This document shows positions 58,869 through 64,000 of a stretch of DNA of 64,000 bases, one piece after another. The notes beneath the pieces were generated by a model. The model was not told the DNA's origin. It saw only the letters and a program-made list of their open reading frames with translations, and searched no databases. The DNA is from Jejuia sp. UBA6058. Its GTDB lineage: Bacteria > Bacteroidota > Bacteroidia > Flavobacteriales > Flavobacteriaceae. How positions within the stretch are numbered: the stretch's first letter is position 1; each line of letters starts with the position of its first letter. The stretch lies in NCBI GenBank assembly GCA_002428965.1, contig DIYI01000017.1:186001-250000 (forward strand), written 5' to 3'. Both the position numbers and the translations under genes were made by a program.

Positions 58869-61800
58869 GTGACCAGAACATTAATACTATCCCTAAAACT
58901 TTTATTTTTTTTTAGCTCCTTTTTTCTTTGCTCACAAAACTTTCAAAGAATAGAGGAGATCTCAGGTTTATCTACTAATAGAGATAATAATAGTATTTCA
59001 ACCGCTGATTACGATCTAGATTATGATTTAGACCTTTTAATCGTTTCAAAACATAAAGATCAAAACGGAGAAGAAAGCACAAATAGCAAGCTTTTTAGAA
59101 ACAATAATGATGGTAGTTTTTCTGATGTTACAGAATTTGCTGGTCTTAATTCTATTTTTTTAGAAGATGGTTCAGAAGATGGTAATTTAGGAACAACAGG
59201 TTTAGAAGGTTCAAAGTTTGGGTCTTTTTGGGGAGATTATGATAATGATGGATATCCAGACTTGTTTTTTACAAATCTAGGAAATGTAGCACTTTATAAA
59301 AATCAGAGAGATGGTACTTTTTTAGAGGTAACTGAATCTTCAGGAATAACGAAATATAATGGATGTAATAATATTGGAGCCACTTGGTTCGATTATAACA
59401 ATGACGGATTTTTAGACCTTTTTGTTAACGATTGGAAAGGTTGTGGTGGAAACATGCTTTATAAGAACAATGGAGATGGAACATTTGATGATGTTTCTAG
59501 TCTAATTAATAGTATTGATACTGATGGTTATGCCAGTTTCACAATGTTTCCATACGACTTTAATAAAGACGGTTGGCTAGACTTATTTATTTCCAACGAC
59601 TTAAAAAAACCAAACGGCCTGTACATAAACAATCAAGGAAATAGTTTTATTGATAATGCCGATCTATACGGGCTTAATAGTATGATTGATGACATGTCTA
59701 TTACAATCAATGATTTTAATTTGGATGGACAGTTTGATTTTTTTATAACTGGTATAGATGAAAATGTTTTATTTGAAAACGACGGGACTAATGTATTTTT
59801 TGATCAATCCCAAGAGAACAACATAATAATTCCGGAAGCTCCTTGGTCACATTATTGGGGCTGGGGAAGTGCTTTTGAAGATTATGACTTGGATGGAGAT
59901 GAGGACTTAATTATAGTAAATGGCTCTTCTTTTAGTATACTTCAAAAGAATATGTATTTCCGCAATGAATATGCTCAAGGTTCAAATACCTTTACAAACC
60001 TTACAGATGTTTTTAGTTTTGGAGGCAATTCTTTTAGTACAGAAATATTGAGTTTTGATTTTGACAATGATGGAGATTTAGATATTATTGTAGGAAATAC
60101 TCGTGGTAATTTATTCTTTTTTGAAAATAGAGCAAATACTACTTTGGTAAAAAGCAATAATAATTGGTTAAAAGTATCTTTAGAAGGAACAATATCAAAT
60201 AAAAATGCCTTTGGCACTCAAGTAACAATTACTACAGATAGCGGTACCCTAATTCGTTATTTTAATGGTGTTAGTTTTATTTCGCAAAATTTAAAACCGT
60301 TACACTTTGGCTTAAGTGAAGCTGAAGAAATTAGAAAAATAGACATTAAATGGCCCTCTGGCATTGAAGAAACTTATAGTAATTTCAACGTTAATAGCCA
60401 TATCAAATTCACAGAGTCTAATGGATATGAAGTCTTAACCATCAATCCGAGTACTAAAATTTTAGGGTGTATTGATCCTAATTCATGTTCATACAATCCA
60501 GAAGCAACAGAAGATGATAACAGTTGTACATATTTAAACACTCCTGTAATTATTGGAAGTACTTCATCACATGTACTAACGGAAGAAGAGTATAGCTTTG
60601 ATCCGCAAGGAAATGACACGACAATAGAGTGGTCAATTGAAGGTGGTGAAATTTTAAACGGGCAGAACTCAAATACAATCAGAGTCAAATGGCATTTAGG
60701 TACCACCGGAAAAGTTTCAGTAATCGAATTCAATAATAATTGTTCATCCACTCTTTCGCATTTAAATGTGGATCTGAGTGTTAAAGCTGATAAGGAATAT
60801 GTTTCAATAGCTAGAATTTGGAATGAAGCCTTACTAAATGCAATTAGAAATGATTTTGCAAGACCTACGGTTCATGCGAGAAACTTGTTTCATTATTCGG
60901 TAGCCGTATATGATGTCTGGTCTATTTTTAATGAAACTACAAAAACTTATCTAATAGGAAATACTGTAAACGGTTATACCAATTCTTTTGAAGGTTTTGA
61001 GACTGCCATAGAAAAAGAGGAAGCAATTCAAAAAGCAATATCCTATGCCTCTTACAGATTATTATCTGAACGTTTTAAAAATTCACCTGGAAAAGATAAT
61101 ACTCTAGAAATTTTTGATTTCATTATGAATGAACTAGGCTATTCTATAGAGTTAGATTCTGTAGATTATAAAGATGGAACCCCTGAAAGTCTAGGTAATT
61201 ATATAGCTTCAATAATATTAGATTATGGACTGAGAGATGGATCAAACAATGACAATGATTATGAGAATTTATATTATCAACCGATAAACACACCTCTTGT
61301 ACTAGGAGCACGAAACGAAGATATCAAGATAGAAGACCCTAACAGATGGCAGCCACTAACTTTTACTACTTTTATTGATCAAAGTGGTAATGTAGCCAAA
61401 AGTACTCCAGATTTTTTGAGTCCAGAATGGGGTAATGTCAAACCTTTTTCACTGACAACAGAAAATATGCTTAGACTGTCAAGAAAAGGAGAAGATTATT
61501 ACGTTTATCATCTACCAGAGCATCCACCTACATTAGATACTACTAAAATATCCAATTCGAGTAATCTTTATAAATGGAATTTCGCTTTAGTTTCTCAGTG
61601 GAGTTCTCATTTGGATCCTACGGATGGCATAATGATTGATATATCTCCCGCCACCATTGGAAATATTGACATTTCATCAATGCCAATTGAATATTCCGAG
61701 TATCATAATTTTTATAAAGAAGATGGTGGAGATATTAGTAGAGGGCGCAGTATTAATCCCATAACAAATGAACCATACAAAGCTCAAATGGTTCCTAGGG

Positions 61801-62903
61801 CAGATTACGCTAGGGTTCTAGCAGAATTTTGGGCCGATGGCCCAGATTCAGAAACACCCCCCGGACATTGGTTTACTATACTTAATTATGTTAGTGATCA
61901 TCCTTTACTAGAGAAAAAATTAAATGGTAAGGGTGAAGTTTTATCGAATCTGGAATGGGATATCAAAACCTACTTTACCCTAGGTGGGGCTATGCATGAT
62001 GCTGCAATATCTGCATGGAGCATTAAAGGATGGGTAGATTATATTAGACCCATTTCTTCCATTAGGTACATGGCAAAACTAGGCCAGAGTTCTGATCAAA
62101 GTTTGGACAATTATCACCCAGGTGGATTACCATTAATAAAAGATTATGTTGAAGTAATTGAAAATGGAGATGAATTAAATGGTGAAAACAATGAAAATGT
62201 AGGAAAAATTAAACTTAAAGCTTGGAGGGGACATGATTATGTCCAAAACACAAAAACAGACGTTGCAGGGGTAGGTTGGATATTAGCCAAAAACTGGTGG
62301 CCGTATCAAAGACCTACATTTGTAACACCTCCGTTTGCAGGATTTGTTTCAGGTCATTCGACATTTTCAAGAGCAGCTGCAGAGGTACTAACTCTTCTAA
62401 CGGGAGATGAATATTTTCCTGGTGGTATTGGCGAATTTGTAGCAAAAAAAGACGAGTTTTTAGTTTTTGAAAAAGGTCCCTCTGTAGACGTAACTTTGCA
62501 ATGGGCAACGTATAGAGATGCCTCTGATCAGACGAGTTTATCCAGGATATGGGGAGGAATACATCCTCCAGCAGATGACATTCCAGGCAGGTTAATAGGT
62601 TATGAGATTGGCATAGATAGTTATAACTTTGCTAAATCTTATTTTAACGAAATTGCTGAAGCGGAAAGGAGCTTAGAATTTTATCCCAATCCTGTTAAAA
62701 CTCATATGATTACTATAGAAAACACAAAGGCATCAGATGAAATAAAGATATACAACATACTAGGATCTGAAATTAACGTATTAAATATCAATTTTAATGT
62801 AGCAAATAAAAAAACTGTTGTTACTTTACCTAGCTCGTTGAAAAGTGGTGTTTACTATTTAAAACTAAATAATATTTCCAAAGCGTTTATCATTTCCCAA
62901 TAA
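58869..62903 (+). CDS. Secreted fusion: FG-GAP repeats, ASPIC/UnbV, vanadium haloperoxidase-like domain, T9SS tail
   Basis: 1344 aa from a GTG start (no ATG fits the signal peptide, LKLLFFFSSFFLCSQ). Residues about 25-420 hold FG-GAP/VCBS repeats with DxDxDG-like calcium loops (DYDNDGYPDLFF, DYNNDGFLDLFV, DFNKDGWLDLFI, DFDNDGDLDIIV). Residues 430-507 are an ASPIC/UnbV domain. A GCIDPNSCSYNPEATEDD segment lies near 532 and a PKD/Ig-like domain at about 555-635. Residues 638-1265 are a vanadium haloperoxidase/PAP2-like domain with Lys and Arg-Pro near 1140 (KNWWPYQRP), SGHSTFS near 1160 and SRIWGGIHPPADD near 1223. A T9SS type A tail starts near 1270 (FYPNPV). Secreted through T9SS; halide oxidation is possible but unproven. 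Confidence 0.88.
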   Translation: MTRTLILSLKLLFFFSSFFLCSQNFQRIEEISGLSTNRDNNSISTADYDLDYDLDLLIVSKHKDQNGEESTNSKLFRNNNDGSFSDVTEFAGLNSIFLEDGSEDGNLGTTGLEGSKFGSFWGDYDNDGYPDLFFTNLGNVALYKNQRDGTFLEVTESSGITKYNGCNNIGATWFDYNNDGFLDLFVNDWKGCGGNMLYKNNGDGTFDDVSSLINSIDTDGYASFTMFPYDFNKDGWLDLFISNDLKKPNGLYINNQGNSFIDNADLYGLNSMIDDMSITINDFNLDGQFDFFITGIDENVLFENDGTNVFFDQSQENNIIIPEAPWSHYWGWGSAFEDYDLDGDEDLIIVNGSSFSILQKNMYFRNEYAQGSNTFTNLTDVFSFGGNSFSTEILSFDFDNDGDLDIIVGNTRGNLFFFENRANTTLVKSNNNWLKVSLEGTISNKNAFGTQVTITTDSGTLIRYFNGVSFISQNLKPLHFGLSEAEEIRKIDIKWPSGIEETYSNFNVNSHIKFTESNGYEVLTINPSTKILGCIDPNSCSYNPEATEDDNSCTYLNTPVIIGSTSSHVLTEEEYSFDPQGNDTTIEWSIEGGEILNGQNSNTIRVKWHLGTTGKVSVIEFNNNCSSTLSHLNVDLSVKADKEYVSIARIWNEALLNAIRNDFARPTVHARNLFHYSVAVYDVWSIFNETTKTYLIGNTVNGYTNSFEGFETAIEKEEAIQKAISYASYRLLSERFKNSPGKDNTLEIFDFIMNELGYSIELDSVDYKDGTPESLGNYIASIILDYGLRDGSNNDNDYENLYYQPINTPLVLGARNEDIKIEDPNRWQPLTFTTFIDQSGNVAKSTPDFLSPEWGNVKPFSLTTENMLRLSRKGEDYYVYHLPEHPPTLDTTKISNSSNLYKWNFALVSQWSSHLDPTDGIMIDISPATIGNIDISSMPIEYSEYHNFYKEDGGDISRGRSINPITNEPYKAQMVPRADYARVLAEFWADGPDSETPPGHWFTILNYVSDHPLLEKKLNGKGEVLSNLEWDIKTYFTLGGAMHDAAISAWSIKGWVDYIRPISSIRYMAKLGQSSDQSLDNYHPGGLPLIKDYVEVIENGDELNGENNENVGKIKLKAWRGHDYVQNTKTDVAGVGWILAKNWWPYQRPTFVTPPFAGFVSGHSTFSRAAAEVLTLLTGDEYFPGGIGEFVAKKDEFLVFEKGPSVDVTLQWATYRDASDQTSLSRIWGGIHPPADDIPGRLIGYEIGIDSYNFAKSYFNEIAEAERSLEFYPNPVKTHMITIENTKASDEIKIYNILGSEINVLNINFNVANKKTVVTLPSSLKSGVYYLKLNNISKAFIISQ

Positions 62904-63562
62904 TGACAAAAAAAGAAAGCATAGCCTTTGTTATAGAGACGTTAAATAAGATATATCCACATATACCAATTCCACTAGACCATAAAGATCCATACACATT
63001 GTTAATTGCGGTTCTTATGTCTGCTCAAAGTACAGATGTTCGTGTAAATCAAATTACACCTCTGTTATTTAAAATAGCAGATAACCCCTATGATATGATA
63101 AAACTTTCGGTTGAAGAAATACGAGAGATTATCAAGCCAGTTGGTTTATCACCAATGAAAAGTAAAGGTATACATGGATTATCAAAAATATTAATTGAAG
63201 AACACAATGGCCAAGTACCTCAAAGTTTTGAGGCATTAGAAGCCCTACCCGCTGTTGGCCATAAAACAGCAAGTGTAGTGATGTCTCAGGCTTTTGGTGT
63301 ACCTGCATTTCCCGTAGACACTCATATTCATAGGTTAATGTATCGTTGGAATTTGAGTTCTGGTAAAAATGTAGTTCAGACGGAAAAAGATGCCAAAAGA
63401 TTATTCCCAAAAGAGCTATGGAATGATTTACATCTTCAAATAATTTGGTACGGAAGAGAATACTCTCCAGCAAGGGGCTGGAATTTAGAAAAAGACATTA
63501 TCACAAAAACTATTGGAAGAAAATCCGTAATTAAAACTTATTATAAAAACAAAAAGTCCTGA
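62903..63562 (+). CDS. nth: Endonuclease III
   Basis: 219 aa base-excision glycosylase/AP lyase. The helix-hairpin-helix and catalytic Lys are in LPAVGHKTASVVMSQAFGVPAFPVDTHIHRL; the catalytic Asp is in VDTH near residue 140. The C-terminal Cys motif that holds the [4Fe-4S] cluster in E. coli Nth is absent: the segment reads WYGREYSPARGWNLEKDIITKTIGRKSV with no Cys. The ATG overlaps the stop of the 1344-aa gene (TAATG). Its stop codon lies within the terminator hairpin. Confidence 0.93.
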   Translation: MTKKESIAFVIETLNKIYPHIPIPLDHKDPYTLLIAVLMSAQSTDVRVNQITPLLFKIADNPYDMIKLSVEEIREIIKPVGLSPMKSKGIHGLSKILIEEHNGQVPQSFEALEALPAVGHKTASVVMSQAFGVPAFPVDTHIHRLMYRWNLSSGKNVVQTEKDAKRLFPKELWNDLHLQIIWYGREYSPARGWNLEKDIITKTIGRKSVIKTYYKNKKS

Positions 63563-63587
63563 TTTATGAAATCAGGACTTTTTGTTT
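63551..63587. terminator. Bidirectional terminator between nth and the 48-aa gene
   Basis: The 13-base arms AAAAAGTCCTGAT (63551-63563) and ATCAGGACTTTTT (63571-63583) pair perfectly, with T runs on both strands. It serves both convergent transcripts. Confidence 0.9.
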
Positions 63588-63734
63588 TTAATTGAGAAGC
63601 ATGCCAAACTTCTTACGCTTTCCTTTTACAACTTTGTAAGCCTTAGAATAGTCCAAAATAAACTTAATAGTTTCATTTTTAGGACCTTCATTTTTAGTTT
63701 TTTCTAAAGAATTTTCAGAGTAAAGTTTTGCCAT
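63588..63734 (-). CDS. 48-aa basic protein of unknown function
   Basis: 49 codons from ATG 63734. The product starts MAKLYSENSLEKTKNEG, then PKNETIKFILDYSKAYKVVKG and KRKKFGMLLN: a charged N-terminus, one helix and a basic C-terminus. It lies 57 bases downstream of the sigma factor stop on the same strand and ends at the terminator, so it is probably co-transcribed with the sigma gene. The size and position recall small flavobacterial proteins next to this sigma factor. Function unknown. Confidence 0.7.
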   Translation of the reverse strand: MAKLYSENSLEKTKNEGPKNETIKFILDYSKAYKVVKGKRKKFGMLLN

Positions 63735-63790
63735 ATTATTAATTTTAGATTAGCCAATATTAATAACGAGACAATTTTTACTTTATTGTA

Positions 63791-64000
63791 TCAATTAGTA
63801 AGTATAATATTATGCTTATCAATAATCTTTCTCAAATTGATAAGTGCATATCTCATTCTTCCTAAAGCTGTATTAATACTAACACCTGTTCTTTCAGATA
63901 TTTCCTTAAAGCTCATATCGTTGTAAATACGCATAATCAACACCTCTTTTTGATCTCCTGGCAATTCATCAATTAAACGTTTTACATCATTTTCAACTTG
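63791..64000 (-). CDS. RNA polymerase sigma-70 family factor, C-terminal part
   Basis: 69 residues and the stop are visible; the gene continues beyond the right edge. They form region 4: VKRLIDELPGDQKEVLIMRIYNDMSFKEISERTGVSINTALGRMRYALINLRKII, the helix-turn-helix that recognises the -35 (-33) element. The IDELPxDQKEV start and the ALGRMRYAL helix resemble Bacteroidota ECF-like or alternative sigma factors. Which regulon it serves cannot be told from this part. Confidence 0.9.
   Translation of the reverse strand, partial: QVENDVKRLIDELPGDQKEVLIMRIYNDMSFKEISERTGVSINTALGRMRYALINLRKIIDKHNIILTN

Noticed and set aside
1..64000. CRISPR array, tRNA or rRNA genes, prophage or transposase
   Set aside because: No regularly spaced direct repeats, no cloverleaf-like segment with conserved T-loop, and no integrase or transposase frame were found by reading both strands.

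Overview
The window is a chromosomal stretch of a marine-type flavobacterium (Bacteroidota, most likely Flavobacteriaceae). The DNA is AT-rich. Start sites mostly lack Shine-Dalgarno sequences, and many genes are preceded by a TAnnTTTG element, the Bacteroidota -7 box. Diagnostic genes include the LpxC-FabZ fusion, the HisB fusion, the type IX secretion regulator PorX, and a very large secreted protein with a T9SS sorting tail. I see no tRNA, rRNA, CRISPR array, prophage, transposase or complete insertion sequence.

Layout. 1-4.0 kb (minus): an operon of ABC ATPase, ABC-2 permease, MscS channel and an outer membrane protein cut by the window edge. 4.5-6.2 kb (minus): grpE-dnaJ. 6.4-9.4 kb (plus): a YceI lipoprotein and three membrane proteins, one of them a second MscS channel. 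10.1-14.8 kb (minus): leuCDAB. 15-20.9 kb: DUF72, a TetR regulator with an SDR gene sharing its operator, small unknowns, DUF2461, truA and a membrane protein. 19.2-19.6 and 20.9-21.2 kb hold degenerate interspersed repeats. 21.2-28.8 kb (minus): the complete histidine operon hisG-D-C-B-H-(59-aa ORF)-A-F-IE, headed by a leader peptide with three His codons and a terminator hairpin. 29-33 kb (minus): SPFH protein, VWA membrane protein, fabG and a lipoprotein. 33.4-39.1 kb (minus): an outer-membrane/lipid A cluster lpxD-lpxC/fabZ-lpxA-efp-lpxD2-sucD, with an HD-domain hydrolase upstream. 40.5-43.4 kb (plus): porX, tsaE, a 47-aa secreted peptide and an overlapping membrane protein. 43.4-53 kb: a TonB-receptor-like barrel, alanine dehydrogenase, DUF4258, two glycan genes, proline dehydrogenase, aroB, a polysaccharide export lipoprotein and an Lrp regulator. 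53.2-64 kb: M14 peptidase, XRE regulator, small unknowns, an MBL-fold hydrolase, a conserved 496-aa unknown, bcp, the 1344-aa FG-GAP/haloperoxidase fusion, nth, a 48-aa protein and the end of a sigma factor.

Most of this is core metabolism and envelope biology. The two amino acid operons appear controlled in different ways: his by translation-coupled attenuation, leu by no leader that I can see but with a hairpin inside the operon. The points most worth a second look are the his attenuator, the small ORF coupled to hisA, the repeats sitting in his operon gaps, the haloperoxidase fusion, the twin TetR operators, the compact double-hairpin element at 4.23-4.33 kb and the 47-aa peptide with its overlapping membrane protein. 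I did not find a clearly new defence or mobile system.
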